In this document: positions 10,771 to 21,761 of the stretch, piece by piece
How the letters are laid out: each line of letters starts with the position of its first letter
Position numbering within the stretch: the stretch's first letter is position 1
Assembly: GCF_014109825.1 (NCBI RefSeq)
Contig: NZ_CP059576.1
Location: forward strand, 2,134,001 to 2,198,000
DNA: 64,000 nt
Direction: 5' to 3'
Source: Legionella sp. PC997
GTDB taxonomy: Bacteria; Pseudomonadota; Gammaproteobacteria; Legionellales; Legionellaceae
Position numbers and translations under genes: made by a program
Notes under the pieces: model-generated
What the model was told of the DNA's origin: nothing
Database searches by the model: none
Seen by the model: only the letters and a program-made list of their open reading frames with translations

Positions 10771-11211
10771 ATGACTAAACATATACTTACAGGGTTGTAC
10801 ATTTTGTTAGGTTGTACATTTATTTCTTTCTCAATAAATGCTGAAGACACATCCAGTAATCCTGCTGGTGCTTCTTCTACTAGTAATGACTCTTCTAGTG
10901 CTAGTTCTAATAACCAAGTGGATATAACTAAAGACAGTTGGCTTAAATCAGTAACCCCTTTATTACCTGATCTCATATGCAAAGGATTTGAAAACGATCC
11001 TCAGCTGAAAAAGAGACTTGATGAAATTAAAATGACTTACGACCAGTGCGCGGCTAAGATTCCTGATAGCGTTAGTAAATGTCAGCAAGAACTTTATGGT
11101 AGTATTCCTGAGAAAATCAACAGTGATAATGCAGGTATTTGGGGTAAAGCGCTTGGAGAATGTATTGGTAAGGATTTTGCGATAAAATTCCTCATTCCCA
11201 AAAGCCAATAG
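10771..11211 (+). CDS. Small secreted protein of unknown function
   Basis: A 146-residue protein that I do not recognise. A signal peptide is visible (TKHILTGLYILLGCTFISFSINAED, cleavage near residue 24), followed by a Ser/Asn-rich low-complexity linker (about 26-48) and a compact domain with four cysteines that could form two disulfides. An exported, disulfide-bonded protein with a flexible linker could be a type II secretion substrate, since this window carries an lsp operon. That is speculation. It is convergent with dnaQ. Confidence 0.75.
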   Translation: MTKHILTGLYILLGCTFISFSINAEDTSSNPAGASSTSNDSSSASSNNQVDITKDSWLKSVTPLLPDLICKGFENDPQLKKRLDEIKMTYDQCAAKIPDSVSKCQQELYGSIPEKINSDNAGIWGKALGECIGKDFAIKFLIPKSQ

Positions 11212-11231
11212 AGTTGAAATTATTGATAACG

Positions 11232-11266
11232 ATGGATACTAGGTCCTAATTGGATCTTGTATCCAT
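11232..11266. terminator. Hairpin between convergent secreted-protein gene and dnaQ
   Basis: The arms atggatac and gtatccat are perfect, and an inner near-match aggtcc/ggatct extends the stem around a 5-base loop. It lies 21 bp after the plus-strand stop and 42 bp beyond the dnaQ end, so it can serve both genes. Confidence 0.65.
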
Positions 11267-11307
11267 TAGTTTATATGATAGAGATTAGAAGAAAAAGCTC
11301 CAGAATA

Positions 11308-12009
11308 TCAAGCCTCTTCCCAATGATTGACACCTGATTTCTTACTCAAAAACTCCACAAAAGCTTGATGTGAATCAAGCTCTTCCCGCGCCGCACTTAA
11401 CACAATAGGATTTGCTAATTGAAGTGCAGCAATTTCTTGCGTTTTGACTTTAGTTTGAATGGACGTTTCTTCAACTTCTGCAAACAAGCTGGTTTGACCC
11501 CCGGTCATTGCCAGATATACATATGCTAGGATTTCAGCATCCAGCAAAGCGCCATGAAGTTCACGGTTGAAGTGATCGATGCCAAAGCGTTTGCATAGAG
11601 CATCTAAACTATTTCGTTGTCCAGGATATTTTTCACGTGCCAACGCTAAGGTATCAACAATATTGCAATACTCCTCAAGCTTTTTGCTCCATTTAATCAG
11701 CTTGAGCTCTGAATTTAAAAATCCAACATCGAAAGGAGCGTTATGGATTATTAATTCTGCCCCAACAATAAACTGCCAAAATTCATCAGCCTTTTCCTCA
11801 AAGAGGGGTTTGTCTTGTAAAAACTCATCACTTATACCATGAACACGAAAAGCGCCCTCATCAACCTGGCGCTGGGGGTTGAGATAAACATGGAAATGTT
11901 TTCCTGTTAATTTTCTCTCTACTAGCTCCACACAGCCAATTTCAATGACCCGATGTCCTTGTTCAGGTCCTATACCTGTAGTTTCTGTATCTAAAATAAT
12001 TTGACGCAT
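11308..12009 (-). CDS. dnaQ: DNA polymerase III epsilon subunit (3'-5' proofreading exonuclease)
   Basis: Proofreading subunit of the replicative polymerase. The 233 residues carry the DEDDh exonuclease motifs: ExoI LDTETTG near the N-terminus, ExoII HNAPFDVGFL at about 92-101 and ExoIII HGALLDAEIL at about 155-164. A flexible C-terminal tail for alpha-subunit binding follows. It is on the same strand as rnhA and 3 bp downstream of it, so the two are co-transcribed. In E. coli they are adjacent but divergent. Confidence 0.96.
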   Translation of the reverse strand: MRQIILDTETTGIGPEQGHRVIEIGCVELVERKLTGKHFHVYLNPQRQVDEGAFRVHGISDEFLQDKPLFEEKADEFWQFIVGAELIIHNAPFDVGFLNSELKLIKWSKKLEEYCNIVDTLALAREKYPGQRNSLDALCKRFGIDHFNRELHGALLDAEILAYVYLAMTGGQTSLFAEVEETSIQTKVKTQEIAALQLANPIVLSAAREELDSHQAFVEFLSKKSGVNHWEEA

Positions 12010-12012
12010 CGT

Positions 12013-12447
12013 TTACTCACTTAATTCTTCAATCGCCTGATTTGCCAAAGCATCTACCAAATCATTTTCTACATGACCCGAATGCCCTTTTACCCAATGC
12101 CAGTTAATTTGATGACGAGAAGCTAATACATCTAATATTTGCCAAAGATCTGCGTTTTTGACTGGCTCCTTTTTGGAGTTACGCCAACCTTTTATTTTCC
12201 ACGTGGGCAACCAATCGGTCATTCCTTGCCTTAGATATTGCGAATCAGTATACAAATCAACAGAACAAGGACGCTTTAAGGCTTCTAAGCCTTTAATTGC
12301 GGCCATAAGCTCCATGCGATTATTCGTGGTATGTGCTTCTCCGCCATATAAGGTCTTTTCTTGTCCTTTATAACGAAGCAAAACCCCCCAACCACCGGGA
12401 CCTGGGTTTCCTTTACATGCGCCGTCGGTATAAATTTCAATAGTCAC
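12013..12447 (-). CDS. rnhA: Ribonuclease HI
   Basis: Degrades RNA in RNA:DNA hybrids. The 144 residues start with [16 protein letters not shown]. The catalytic D-E-D-D set is visible in [23 protein letters not shown] and NDLVDALA. It lies between hutH (8 bp upstream) and dnaQ (3 bp downstream), so readthrough from the hut genes is possible. Confidence 0.97.
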   Translation of the reverse strand: MTIEIYTDGACKGNPGPGGWGVLLRYKGQEKTLYGGEAHTTNNRMELMAAIKGLEALKRPCSVDLYTDSQYLRQGMTDWLPTWKIKGWRNSKKEPVKNADLWQILDVLASRHQINWHWVKGHSGHVENDLVDALANQAIEELSE

Positions 12448-12455
12448 TTTAATTC

Positions 12456-13985
12456 CTAATCTTTATCCCATAAACGGAAAAATGGAGTAACAAATTCCTT
12501 ATTTAAAATCTTTTGCTTAATTAGGGCAATGTCAGGCGCAAAATACCGATCAGTATTATATGGCGCCACATGAGAACGAATTTGCTGATAAATTTTATCT
12601 AATAATACAGATGACTTTAATGGTTTATGAAATTCAAGCCCCTGCCCCGCGGCTAATAATTCAATAGCTAAAATCGTTGCGGTGTTATCATTCATATCAT
12701 GTAAACGTCGTGCGGCACTCGTTGCCATAGATACGTGATCTTCTTGATTCGCTGAAGTTGGAAGACTATCTACCGAGTGCGGATGAGCTAGAGCCTTATT
12801 CTCACTTGCACAAGCAGCTGCTGTAACATGAGCAATCATAAAACCGGAATTTAAACCACTTTCTTTAATTAAAAAAGCTGGTAAGCCACTAAAATTTTTA
12901 TCAATTAGCAAGGCAATGCGCCGTTCAGCGCTCGCTCCTATTTCCGATATAGCCAAAGCAAGATTATCCGCAGCCATGGCAACTATTTCACCATGGAAAT
13001 TACCTCCTGAAATTATTTGCTCTTGCTCACTGAAAACAAGCGGATTATCAGAAATCGCATTTACTTCAACCTGTAACGTTTCCCTTACAAAGCGTATTTG
13101 ATGCAAGATGGCTCCCATAATTTGAGGTTGGCATCTTAACGAGTAAGGATCTTGAACACGAGAGCAATGGCGATGAGCCTCACGAATCTCACTTCCAGCT
13201 AATAGCTCCCTATAATATGCAGCTACATTTCTCTGCGCCTGATGGCCTCGTACTTTTTGAATTCGATCATCAAATGGCACATCACTTCCATTCGCTGCAT
13301 CAACAGATAATGCTCCAGCAATAAGGGCTGTTTCAAATAACTTTTCTGTAGTAAATAAAGCATTTAAAGCAATTCCAGTAGAAGCTTGCAGTCCGTTAAG
13401 TAAAGCAAGACCCTCTTTAGCCTCTAATTCTATTGGTTTTAAACCTGCAATCCTCAATCCTTCCAGCGCACTGATAACTTTTCCTTCATGTCGAACATCC
13501 CCAACACCCAGTAAAGGTAAAGACAAATGGGCTAAAGGAGCTAAATCTCCAGAAGCACCTACTGACCCTTTCTCTGGAATGCAAGGATATACTTTATGAT
13601 TAAATAAAGAGATTAATGCTTCAATTAGTTCTAAACGAACTCCGGAATATCCTTGAGCGAGATTATTTATTTTAAGCAATAAAATTAGAGCAACAATGTC
13701 ATCTGCTAATAATTCACCCGTACCACAAGCATGAGATAGTACGATATTTCGTTGTAATTGTTTGAGATTTTCTTCTGAAATGGTCTGATTTGCCAAAGAC
13801 CCAAAACCAGTATTGATCCCATATACCGTTTTTTTGTTTAGAATTACTTTCTCTACTGTTTGATGTGATGCATGAATCCGCTCAAATGACTCTTTAGCAA
13901 GAACGCAAGTCAATTGTTTTGCTAAAATCTCTTTGATTGAATGCAAGTTCAACTCACCTGGTTGAAGAATAAAAGACTCTTGCAT
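12456..13985 (-). CDS. hutH: Histidine ammonia-lyase
   Basis: First step of histidine degradation: L-histidine to urocanate and ammonia. The 509 residues contain the Ala-Ser-Gly triad that cyclises to the MIO electrophile, in [14 protein letters not shown] (about 143), plus the catalytic tyrosine region [10 protein letters not shown] near residue 55. It lies 100 bp downstream of hutU on the same strand. The later pathway genes hutI and hutG are not in this window. An SD-like AGGAGG sits just upstream of the ATG. Confidence 0.97.
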   Translation of the reverse strand: MQESFILQPGELNLHSIKEILAKQLTCVLAKESFERIHASHQTVEKVILNKKTVYGINTGFGSLANQTISEENLKQLQRNIVLSHACGTGELLADDIVALILLLKINNLAQGYSGVRLELIEALISLFNHKVYPCIPEKGSVGASGDLAPLAHLSLPLLGVGDVRHEGKVISALEGLRIAGLKPIELEAKEGLALLNGLQASTGIALNALFTTEKLFETALIAGALSVDAANGSDVPFDDRIQKVRGHQAQRNVAAYYRELLAGSEIREAHRHCSRVQDPYSLRCQPQIMGAILHQIRFVRETLQVEVNAISDNPLVFSEQEQIISGGNFHGEIVAMAADNLALAISEIGASAERRIALLIDKNFSGLPAFLIKESGLNSGFMIAHVTAAACASENKALAHPHSVDSLPTSANQEDHVSMATSAARRLHDMNDNTATILAIELLAAGQGLEFHKPLKSSVLLDKIYQQIRSHVAPYNTDRYFAPDIALIKQKILNKEFVTPFFRLWDKD

Positions 13986-14085
13986 TAATTACCTCCTTAA
14001 AAAATAGGTTGGGTTCTATGCCCCACCTGAGATCACAATTCGACTAAGATCCTTATTGGGACAAACCCAAACTACAAAATCTATT

Positions 14086-15750
14086 TTAGGATTCCATAGG
14101 CAACCAAAGCGAGTTTTCCTTAGCACATTTTTTTGCAAGCTTATACCCCGCATCAGCGTGGCGCATAACTCCAGTTGCGGGATCATTATGAAGCACTCTT
14201 GCCAGACGTTGTGCCGCTTTCTCTGTGCCATCAGCGACAATCACCACACCAGCATGTTGTGAAAATCCCATTCCTACTCCACCACCATGGTGGATGCTAA
14301 CCCAAGTGGCACCGCTAGCACAATTTAATAATGCATTAAGTAAGGGCCAGTCGGATACTGCGTCACTACCATCCATCATCCCTTCTGTTTCACGATTTGG
14401 ACTTGCTACTGAGCCAGAGTCTAAATGATCACGCCCTATTACAATAGGAGCTTTAACCTCACCCTTACGAACCATTTCATTAAAGGCCAATGCTAAACGT
14501 GCGCGATCTTTTAATCCAACCCAACATATCCGTGCAGGTAAACCTTGGAATGATATTTTCTTCTTCGCCATATCCAGCCAATTATGCAAATGCTTATTAT
14601 CCGGAATTAGTTTTTTAACCATTTCATCCGTTGCATAAATATCTTCAGGATCTCCTGATAAAGCAACCCATCGGAACGGCCCAATTCCTTCACAAAATAA
14701 AGGCCTAATGTACGCGGGAACAAAACCTTCAAATTTGAAAGCGTCCTTTTCTCCCGCTTCAAAAGCCATTTGCCTTATATTATTGCCATAATCAAAAACA
14801 GGGATTCCTCTTTTTTGAAATTCAAGCATGGCATGAACTTGTAGAGCCATGGATTTTTTTGCTTCAGCAACTACCTCGTCAGGTGCAGTTTTGCGCATTT
14901 TTGCCGCTTGTTCTAATGTCCATCCAGCAGGAAGATAACCGTTTAAGGGATCATGAGCGCTGGTTTGATCGGTGACTAACGCAGGAGAGGCTCCTCGTTG
15001 AATTAATTGTGGAAAAATTTCGGCGGCATTTCCTAAAACGGCCACAGATAGAGGGCTTTTCTTTTGACAGGATTCGTTTATCCAGACTAAAGCTTCATCT
15101 AAATCCGTCGTATAACGATCCAAGTATCTGGTTTTAAGGCGTTTTTCTATTCGGGACATGTCGCATTCAACTGCCAAAACACTTGCCCCTGCCATTGTAC
15201 CCGCTAAAGTTTGCGCTCCTCCCATTCCACCTAAACCACCAGTTAATATCCAACGGCCTTCCAAACTTCCATCATAGTGTTTCTGAGCTGCAGCAACAAA
15301 TGTTTCATAAGTCCCTTGCACGATACCTTGCGAGCCAATATAAATCCAGCTTCCGGCAGTCATCTGCCCATACATCATCAAACCTTTTTTATCTAATTCA
15401 TTAAAATGTTCCCAAGTGGCCCACCGTGGAACTAGATTGGAATTGGCAATAAGCACTCGAGGAGCATCCTCATGAGTGGTAAAAACACCTACAGGTTTTC
15501 CTGATTGAATTAAGAGTGTTTGCTGATCGGTTAATGTCTTAAGTACTTCTACAATTTTATTAAAACATTCCCAATTACGAGCTGCTTTACCTAAGCCCCC
15601 ATAAACAATAAGAGAATTCGGATCTTCTGCTACATTTGGATCAAGATTATTACACAACATACGGAGTGCAGCTTCTGTAAGCCAACTTTTAGCTTGTTTC
15701 TCGCTGCCTTGATTTGCTCTAATTACAGGGTTTGTTTTAAACTCTTCCAT
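14086..15750 (-). CDS. hutU: Urocanate hydratase
   Basis: Converts urocanate to imidazolonepropionate, with NAD+ as a tightly bound electrophile. The frame runs up to 15786, but the ATG at 15750 ([13 protein letters not shown]) follows a GGAG site at 8 bases and gives 554 residues, the normal family length. Typical segments are [18 protein letters not shown] (NAD-binding Rossmann region), the [13 protein letters not shown] loop and the [15 protein letters not shown] region near the C-terminus. It is the upstream partner of hutH. Confidence 0.96.
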   Translation of the reverse strand: MEEFKTNPVIRANQGSEKQAKSWLTEAALRMLCNNLDPNVAEDPNSLIVYGGLGKAARNWECFNKIVEVLKTLTDQQTLLIQSGKPVGVFTTHEDAPRVLIANSNLVPRWATWEHFNELDKKGLMMYGQMTAGSWIYIGSQGIVQGTYETFVAAAQKHYDGSLEGRWILTGGLGGMGGAQTLAGTMAGASVLAVECDMSRIEKRLKTRYLDRYTTDLDEALVWINESCQKKSPLSVAVLGNAAEIFPQLIQRGASPALVTDQTSAHDPLNGYLPAGWTLEQAAKMRKTAPDEVVAEAKKSMALQVHAMLEFQKRGIPVFDYGNNIRQMAFEAGEKDAFKFEGFVPAYIRPLFCEGIGPFRWVALSGDPEDIYATDEMVKKLIPDNKHLHNWLDMAKKKISFQGLPARICWVGLKDRARLALAFNEMVRKGEVKAPIVIGRDHLDSGSVASPNRETEGMMDGSDAVSDWPLLNALLNCASGATWVSIHHGGGVGMGFSQHAGVVIVADGTEKAAQRLARVLHNDPATGVMRHADAGYKLAKKCAKENSLWLPMES

Positions 15751-15996
15751 TAACACTGCTCCATAGCGAACTAAAAAAAGAAGCATAATACACCAGAGCT
15801 ATATCAGAGCATAGATATTCAATTTTAATTCCTAAATGACCCCAACTCTTCAGCTCCTGATAGTTACAATTCGCGCAGTTCACGGCTCGAGCAATACAAA
15901 TTTAAGTCAATATGCCCGCGAGACAAACACCTTGTCTATGCTAGATTACATTACTATGGTATAATTGGCCCATGTTAACTTATCGATCTAAATAAA

Positions 15997-17496
15997 GTGC
16001 ACACCAACTCTGAAAAACACCCAAAGTCACTTCGTATTTTTTTCGCCACTGAGATGTGGGAACGGTATGGTTTTTACGTAGTCCAATCACTTTTAGCACT
16101 CTATTTAGCCTTACATTTCAAATGGCCAGACAAACAAGTTTATGCTTTAGTTGGATCATTTACTGCACTGACCTATCTTTCCCCTGTAGTAGGTGGATGG
16201 ATTGCAGATAAATTAATAGGCCAAAAACGAGCGGTTTTACTTGGTGCAATTGTGCTCTTTGCAAGCTACTGGGTTTTATCATTAGTAGATAACACTACTG
16301 TTCTGACCGCAGCTCTTGCAGCGATTGCTGTAGGAACAGGATTGTTAAAGCCAAATATTTCATCTCTTTTAGGAAATGAATATCTTACGGGTTCCGCACG
16401 TCGTGAGAGTGGATTTACCATTTTTTATATGGGAATTACAACGGGTATTATTTTAGGCACCACACTACCAAGTATTTTGAATGATCATTTTGGTTGGGTT
16501 GCCTCATTCACAAGCGCTGCAATAGGTATGATCGTCGCCTTTGGCGTCTTTTTATATGGCATCAAAAAATACAATATTCAAGACTATAATCCATTTGTCT
16601 TTCAATATAAAAAGATTGTTGCAGCGATTTTCTTAATGATATTTTTATGGTCTTTATCGTTCTATATTTTAAATTCTCCTCAGTTGGCTAATATAATTTT
16701 TGGACTTGTTGTATTATTTTCAGCCGGATACATTTTGTACTCTGTCAGTGGAGAAAATGCCAATCAGTCGCGACAAACTTTAGTAATTGGTTTGTTGTGT
16801 ATTATTTCAGTAGTGTTTTGGTCTTTTTACTTCCAAATGTTTATGTCACTCACCTTATTTATATCACGAGTTGTTGAACCCACATTTTGTGGCATTCAAT
16901 TTCCAGCACCTTATTATGTGACTATTCAAAGCGTGGGCATGTTAATTATTGGATACTTTTTAGCTAAGAAAAATCCAAAACTTAACCTAGTAGAACGCGG
17001 ATTAAGTATTGGAAAGAAATTTCTACTTGCAATCTTTATTATCACCGCTGCTTATGCCGTGATTGCTTTTGTCAGTAATTTCACTGACAAAAATGCTTTG
17101 CTAACACCACTTTTAATCATTCCTGCATATTTAATGTTTTCATTAGCGGAACTCCTTTTATCTCCAGTTGGATTATCTGCAATTACACTTCTTGCAGATA
17201 AAAACAAGGTAAGTACTTTAATGGGTATCTTTTTTGTCTCTCTTGGAATTGGCGGATTCTTATCAGGCAAACTGGCTTCATTAACAGCGATTCCCTCAGG
17301 TGAAACGAATATTGCCGTGTTAAAAACTCTATATGCTGCGGCCTTTACTCAACAATTAGGAATACTATTTATTGCAGCTTTATGCTGTCTGGTTTTATTT
17401 GCAGTGATTAAATTTTTATTAACTCATGTTCATTTAAATGATTATTCAGATTCAATGGTAGAACCAATGCTGCGCATGCAAGTGAATGAGAAGTAA
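15997..17496 (+). CDS. Proton-dependent oligopeptide transporter (POT/PTR family)
   Basis: Inner-membrane di/tripeptide:H+ symporter of 499 residues with about 14 hydrophobic helices. The POT signature E-x-x-E-R is present near the N-terminus as EMWERYGFY, and the TM4-5 region reads GTGLLKPNISSLLGNEY. The start is GTG, because no ATG in frame precedes the conserved EMWERYG and an upstream ATG (15972) is in another frame and closes quickly. Legionella feeds on host amino acids and peptides, and its location beside hutHU fits amino-acid catabolism (inference). Confidence 0.9.
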   Translation: MHTNSEKHPKSLRIFFATEMWERYGFYVVQSLLALYLALHFKWPDKQVYALVGSFTALTYLSPVVGGWIADKLIGQKRAVLLGAIVLFASYWVLSLVDNTTVLTAALAAIAVGTGLLKPNISSLLGNEYLTGSARRESGFTIFYMGITTGIILGTTLPSILNDHFGWVASFTSAAIGMIVAFGVFLYGIKKYNIQDYNPFVFQYKKIVAAIFLMIFLWSLSFYILNSPQLANIIFGLVVLFSAGYILYSVSGENANQSRQTLVIGLLCIISVVFWSFYFQMFMSLTLFISRVVEPTFCGIQFPAPYYVTIQSVGMLIIGYFLAKKNPKLNLVERGLSIGKKFLLAIFIITAAYAVIAFVSNFTDKNALLTPLLIIPAYLMFSLAELLLSPVGLSAITLLADKNKVSTLMGIFFVSLGIGGFLSGKLASLTAIPSGETNIAVLKTLYAAAFTQQLGILFIAALCCLVLFAVIKFLLTHVHLNDYSDSMVEPMLRMQVNEK

Positions 17497-17631
17497 TTGG
17501 GTCATTTTTAATCTATTTTTTCTTTAAACTGGTATTTTGCCTTAAATGAATCGAGTGTATTGACTATAACTCTTTTTATATAAGCAAAATACTGTTATGA
17601 TTCAGCGCCTTTTACAATTATTAGCTTATAT

Positions 17632-17967
17632 ATGTTAGATAAAAACCCAATATTAACGAAACTGTTGCAGCTGCTAGATGATAATCAGGCCATCGACGTA
17701 AAAGTAATTGATGTAAAAAAACAAACTACAATTACAGACTATATGATTATTGCTTCAGGACGCTCCTCTAGACATGTTAAAGCAATTGCACAAAAAATTA
17801 TGGAAGATATGAAAAATGCAGGGACTCCAGCAAGGAATTGTACTGGTTTAGAAACAGGTGATTGGGTTCTTATTGACTTTGGTGACTTTATTATTCATGT
17901 CATGCAACCTGAATACAGACAATACTATAATCTTGAAGGTCTTTGGGAAGATCTCCCCGGGAATTAA
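17632..17967 (+). CDS. rsfS: Ribosome silencing factor RsfS (Iojap family)
   Basis: Binds L14 on the 50S subunit and blocks subunit joining in starvation. The 111 residues contain the Iojap signatures [20 protein letters not shown] and [16 protein letters not shown]. It is directly followed by rlmH (14 bp gap from the preferred rlmH start) and then mrdA-rodA, an order conserved in gammaproteobacteria. nadD, the usual upstream neighbour, is not present here. Confidence 0.95.
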   Translation: MLDKNPILTKLLQLLDDNQAIDVKVIDVKKQTTITDYMIIASGRSSRHVKAIAQKIMEDMKNAGTPARNCTGLETGDWVLIDFGDFIIHVMQPEYRQYYNLEGLWEDLPGN

Positions 17968-17981
17968 ATATTTTAAACGTT

Positions 17982-18452
17982 ATGTTAAAAATCACCATCA
18001 TTACTTTAGGCAATAAAATGCCGGACTGGGTTACCCAAGGCACAAATGAGTATGCCAAAAGATTAAATGATGGTGTTCAACTCAAAGTAGTTGAAATCCC
18101 TCTAATTCGTCGCAGTAAATCATCAGACCTATCACGGATATTAGAAAAAGAATCTGCGCTTATTAAAGATATGTTACCCAGCAATGCACGAATTATTGCT
18201 TTAGAAATTGAAGGTAAAACATTTAGCAGTGAAGAGTTAGCATTTAAGATTTCTCAATTGCAACAAACAAATAGTCATTTTTGTTTTATTATTGGGGGTC
18301 CTGAAGGCCTCTCACAAGAAATACTCAAATTAAGTGATGAGCGTTGGTCTTTATCAAAACTCACCCTTCCCCATACCTTAGTCCGTATTATTTTACTAGA
18401 AACTCTATATAGAGCGTGGTCTATTATTAATAACCATCCTTATCATAAGTAG
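17982..18452 (+). CDS. rlmH: 23S rRNA pseudouridine-1915 N3-methyltransferase
   Basis: SPOUT-class methyltransferase acting on helix 69 of 23S rRNA. The frame opens at 17943, overlapping rsfS, but the ATG at 17982 gives the conserved [17 protein letters not shown] start and 156 residues, near the E. coli 155. The SAM-binding knot is seen in [14 protein letters not shown] and [17 protein letters not shown]. Confidence 0.95.
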   Translation: MLKITIITLGNKMPDWVTQGTNEYAKRLNDGVQLKVVEIPLIRRSKSSDLSRILEKESALIKDMLPSNARIIALEIEGKTFSSEELAFKISQLQQTNSHFCFIIGGPEGLSQEILKLSDERWSLSKLTLPHTLVRIILLETLYRAWSIINNHPYHK

Positions 18453-18617
18453 TGTTTTTTCAAGTTGTAGTCACAGCAAACAAAGTGGGACCACACTGGA
18501 TAGAAACCCAAACATTACTAGATTCCATCCAGACTTCAAGGGGCAGAAAGCTATAGTAAAGCATTCAATTTTAAGTTACTATGCAGGTCTTTAAGTCCAG
18601 CTACTGACTGTGCGTCA

Positions 18618-20483
18618 ATGAGTCGAAATCAATCTTTTAAAAATTATAGGATGGAATCCCAGCATCAACTTTTTAGAATTAATTTGCTGGTTACTTTTCT
18701 TATTATTTTATCTTTAATTCTTGTCCTAAGACTAGCGTTTTTACAAATTTCAGAGTTCAAAAAATATCAGACCTTATCCTTAAAAAATCAAATGAGTATT
18801 ATCCCAATTGCTCCACCAAGAGGAGTAATCCTTGATAGAAATGGGGTATTGCTTGCAGAAAACATTCCCGTTTACGTTCTGGAGATAATCCCCGAACATG
18901 TTAAAAACATAGATCAAACCTTAATTGAATTACAAAAATTAATTCCTTCAATCTCTGAAGAAGACATACAAAATTTCAAAAAAATACGAAAGCAAAACCG
19001 TTCCTTTGTGCCGATACCTTTTAAATTGAAATTATCGCAAGAGGAAGTCGCGATTTTTGCCATTAACCAATATCATTTTCCAGGTGTTAGCATCAAAGCG
19101 CGGCTGATGCGCCACTACCCCTTAGGTGAAATTACGGCCCATGTTTTAGGTTATGTAGGTCGAATCAATGTGGAAGAATTAAGATCGGTGGATCCAACGA
19201 ATTATCGGGCTACAAACTTTATCGGTAAAGCAGGGGTCGAAAAATATTACGAAGATGTACTCCATGGAAAAGTTGGATACCAAATGGTTGAAACTGACGT
19301 AAGCGGGCGTACATTAAGAGTTGTTAATAAGATAAATCCTCATTCAGGAGCAAAACTCTACTTAAGTATTGATGTCAGACTTCAACAGGCGGCTTACGAG
19401 GCACTCAAAGATAAAAGAGGTGCTGTGGTCATGATCAACTCTAAAAATGGTGAAGTTCTTGCCATGGCAAGTTCACCAAGCTTTGACCCTAATATATTTG
19501 TTAGTGGCGTAAGTTCTAAAGAGTACAAAAAACTGTCAAATACCTTACAAAGACCTTTATTTAATAGAGCTGTACGGGGAGTATACCCCCCCGCATCTAC
19601 AATCAAACCATTTGTTGGTTTGGCAGGCCTAGATAAAGGGTTTATTACTACGGCGACAACGATTTATGATCCGGGTAAGTATAAGCTCCCTACTGCTAGT
19701 CATATTTATAGAGACTGGAAAAAAACGGGCCATGGAATGATCAATTTTAAAAGAGCGATCACGGTTTCGTGCGATACTTATTTTTATCAATTAGGTAATA
19801 AAATGGGTATCTCTAATATTGAGGATATGCTCGTAAAATTTGGTCTGGGCCATTTAAGTCATATTGATCTTTATGAAGAAGCCTCTGGGATCGTTCCAAG
19901 CCTACGTTGGAAAAAACAAATTAAAGGAGTACCCTGGTATCCCGGAGATACCTTAATTACTTCAATAGGTCAGGGTTTTATGCTCGCTACACCATTGCAA
20001 ATGGCAAATGCAACCGCTTCGTTGAGTCAACACGGACAACGATTTAGACCTCATTTGTTAACTAAAACGGTTAACAGTGACAGTGGAGAGACGGAGCAAT
20101 ATAAGCCGGTCGAAGAATATCCAATTTACCTTAAGGATGAAGCTAATTGGGAGGTCGTTGCAGATGCAATGCACAACGTTTTAACCAGCAATGAAGGTAC
20201 AGGGTATCGATTTGGACGCAACCCACCTTATCCTGTTGCTGGTAAAACCGGGACAGCACAAGTGTTTAGCGGCAGACAATATGAAAAAACAAAATATGAG
20301 GATATTCCAGAAGCATTACGCGACAACTCCTTGTTCATTGCATTTACTCCGGTTGAAAAACCTGAAATTGCCCTAGCAGTTGTTGTAGAAAATGATGTTG
20401 CTGCTTCAATAGTTGCACGCAAAGTCCTTGATACTTACTACCAACTTTATCCGATGAAAACAAATGAACAGACGACACAGTAA
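18618..20483 (+). CDS. mrdA: Penicillin-binding protein 2 (elongasome transpeptidase)
   Basis: D,D-transpeptidase of lateral-wall synthesis. The 621 residues have a cytoplasmic N-terminus, one TM helix (about 20-42), a PBP dimerisation domain with the APPRGVILDRNG segment, and the transpeptidase domain. Its serine-nucleophile motif is STIK in PPASTIKPF, the second motif is SCD (VSCDTYF) and the third is KTGT. It overlaps rodA by 20 bp, and the pair form a glycosyltransferase/transpeptidase complex. Confidence 0.97.
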   Translation: MSRNQSFKNYRMESQHQLFRINLLVTFLIILSLILVLRLAFLQISEFKKYQTLSLKNQMSIIPIAPPRGVILDRNGVLLAENIPVYVLEIIPEHVKNIDQTLIELQKLIPSISEEDIQNFKKIRKQNRSFVPIPFKLKLSQEEVAIFAINQYHFPGVSIKARLMRHYPLGEITAHVLGYVGRINVEELRSVDPTNYRATNFIGKAGVEKYYEDVLHGKVGYQMVETDVSGRTLRVVNKINPHSGAKLYLSIDVRLQQAAYEALKDKRGAVVMINSKNGEVLAMASSPSFDPNIFVSGVSSKEYKKLSNTLQRPLFNRAVRGVYPPASTIKPFVGLAGLDKGFITTATTIYDPGKYKLPTASHIYRDWKKTGHGMINFKRAITVSCDTYFYQLGNKMGISNIEDMLVKFGLGHLSHIDLYEEASGIVPSLRWKKQIKGVPWYPGDTLITSIGQGFMLATPLQMANATASLSQHGQRFRPHLLTKTVNSDSGETEQYKPVEEYPIYLKDEANWEVVADAMHNVLTSNEGTGYRFGRNPPYPVAGKTGTAQVFSGRQYEKTKYEDIPEALRDNSLFIAFTPVEKPEIALAVVVENDVAASIVARKVLDTYYQLYPMKTNEQTTQ

Positions 20484-21582
20484 ACCCGTTTATCGCTTCA
20501 CCGCAAAATCACTCCATTTGGATTTTCCCTTATTAGGACTATTGCTTTTATTAATCTGCTTTGGTCTTTTAATTTTATATAGTGCATCGAATGCCAACTC
20601 GGGGATGATTTTACGACAATCAATGAGACTTATTTTCGCATCCCTCATTATGGTTGTGCTCGGTTTTATCCCCCCTCATAAATATAAGATATGGACCCCA
20701 TGGATATATAGCATTGGATTAACTTTATTAATCGCTGTAATGCTTATGGGGAAAATTGGCAAAGGTGCCCAGCGTTGGCTTGAATTAGGGTTATTTCGTT
20801 TCCAACCTTCTGAAATCATGAAGTTAGCTGTTCCTATGATGGCTGCATGGTACTTTGATCGACAGACGCGTCCGAGTAGTTTTAAATCTCTGGCCATAGC
20901 CGGACTAATCATCTGTGTTCCAGCCCTCCTTATTGCCAAACAACCCGATTTAGGCACGGCGATCATGGTTGCTGCGGCGGGTCTTTGTGTAGTATTTTTA
21001 GCTGGAATTCGATTTAAAGTTATTCTGTTGCTGATCCTTTTAGTCAGTTCAGCTATTCCAGTAGTTTGGCATGTAATGCATGACTATCAAAAGCAACGAG
21101 TATATACGCTTCTTGACCCGGAACAAGATCCACTTGGAGCTGGCTATCACATTATCCAGTCCAAAATTGCTATTGGTTCAGGTGGATTAGCGGGTAAAGG
21201 TTGGTTACAAGGAAGCCAATCCCATCTTAACTTCTTGCCTGAACATGCGACAGATTTTATCTTTGCTGTGACCAGTGAAGAATTCGGCTTTGCAGGGGGA
21301 TTTGCCATCATCGCTCTGATTGTTTTGGTTTCACTAAGAAGCTTGAATATCGCATCGAATGCTCAAACAACATATACTCGTCTTTTAGCCGCAAGTCTTG
21401 CAATGTCTTTCTTTTTATCTGGTTTTGTTAATATTGGAATGGTTATGGGAATTATTCCTGTTGTAGGCATCCCCTTGCCTTTAGTTAGTTACGGAGGAAC
21501 GGCAATGGTTACCTTTTTAGCAAGCTTTGGAATATTGATGTCTATCAGCTCACATAAAATTCTATTTAATAGTTTACGTTGA
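20464..21582 (+). CDS. rodA: Rod shape-determining protein RodA (SEDS glycosyltransferase)
   Basis: SEDS-family peptidoglycan polymerase of 372 residues and about 10 TM helices. Diagnostic segments are FQPSEIMKLA, KQPDLGTAIM, LPEHATDFIFAV and the C-terminal GIPLPLVSYGGT. Its start lies inside the 3' end of mrdA, so translation is likely coupled. The usual downstream mltB/rlpA/dacA genes are missing, and rnhB follows on the other strand. Confidence 0.97.
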   Translation: MNRRHSKPVYRFTAKSLHLDFPLLGLLLLLICFGLLILYSASNANSGMILRQSMRLIFASLIMVVLGFIPPHKYKIWTPWIYSIGLTLLIAVMLMGKIGKGAQRWLELGLFRFQPSEIMKLAVPMMAAWYFDRQTRPSSFKSLAIAGLIICVPALLIAKQPDLGTAIMVAAAGLCVVFLAGIRFKVILLLILLVSSAIPVVWHVMHDYQKQRVYTLLDPEQDPLGAGYHIIQSKIAIGSGGLAGKGWLQGSQSHLNFLPEHATDFIFAVTSEEFGFAGGFAIIALIVLVSLRSLNIASNAQTTYTRLLAASLAMSFFLSGFVNIGMVMGIIPVVGIPLPLVSYGGTAMVTFLASFGILMSISSHKILFNSLR

Positions 21583-21761
21583 AGTAGATGGGTATGGTTT
21601 ATCGAGAAATCATAAGTAAGTGTTTCCACTAGTATGAGGCCTTTCTGCATCATATTGATACCATTAACTTAGGAAACCCTCAGAATGTTTTATGACTGCA
21701 GCACGAAGTGACTCAAAATGCTCTAACTTCTTTAAGCTGCAGTGCACTCAAACGGTATAAA

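Noticed and set aside
10665..10982. Minus-strand ORF opposite the small secreted-protein gene
   Set aside because: It overlaps the start of the plus-strand gene, which has a good signal peptide. The minus frame has low-complexity composition and no neighbours to support it.
14016..14240. Short minus-strand ORF at the hutU 3' end
   Set aside because: It lies in another frame over the conserved end of hutU and has no recognisable features.
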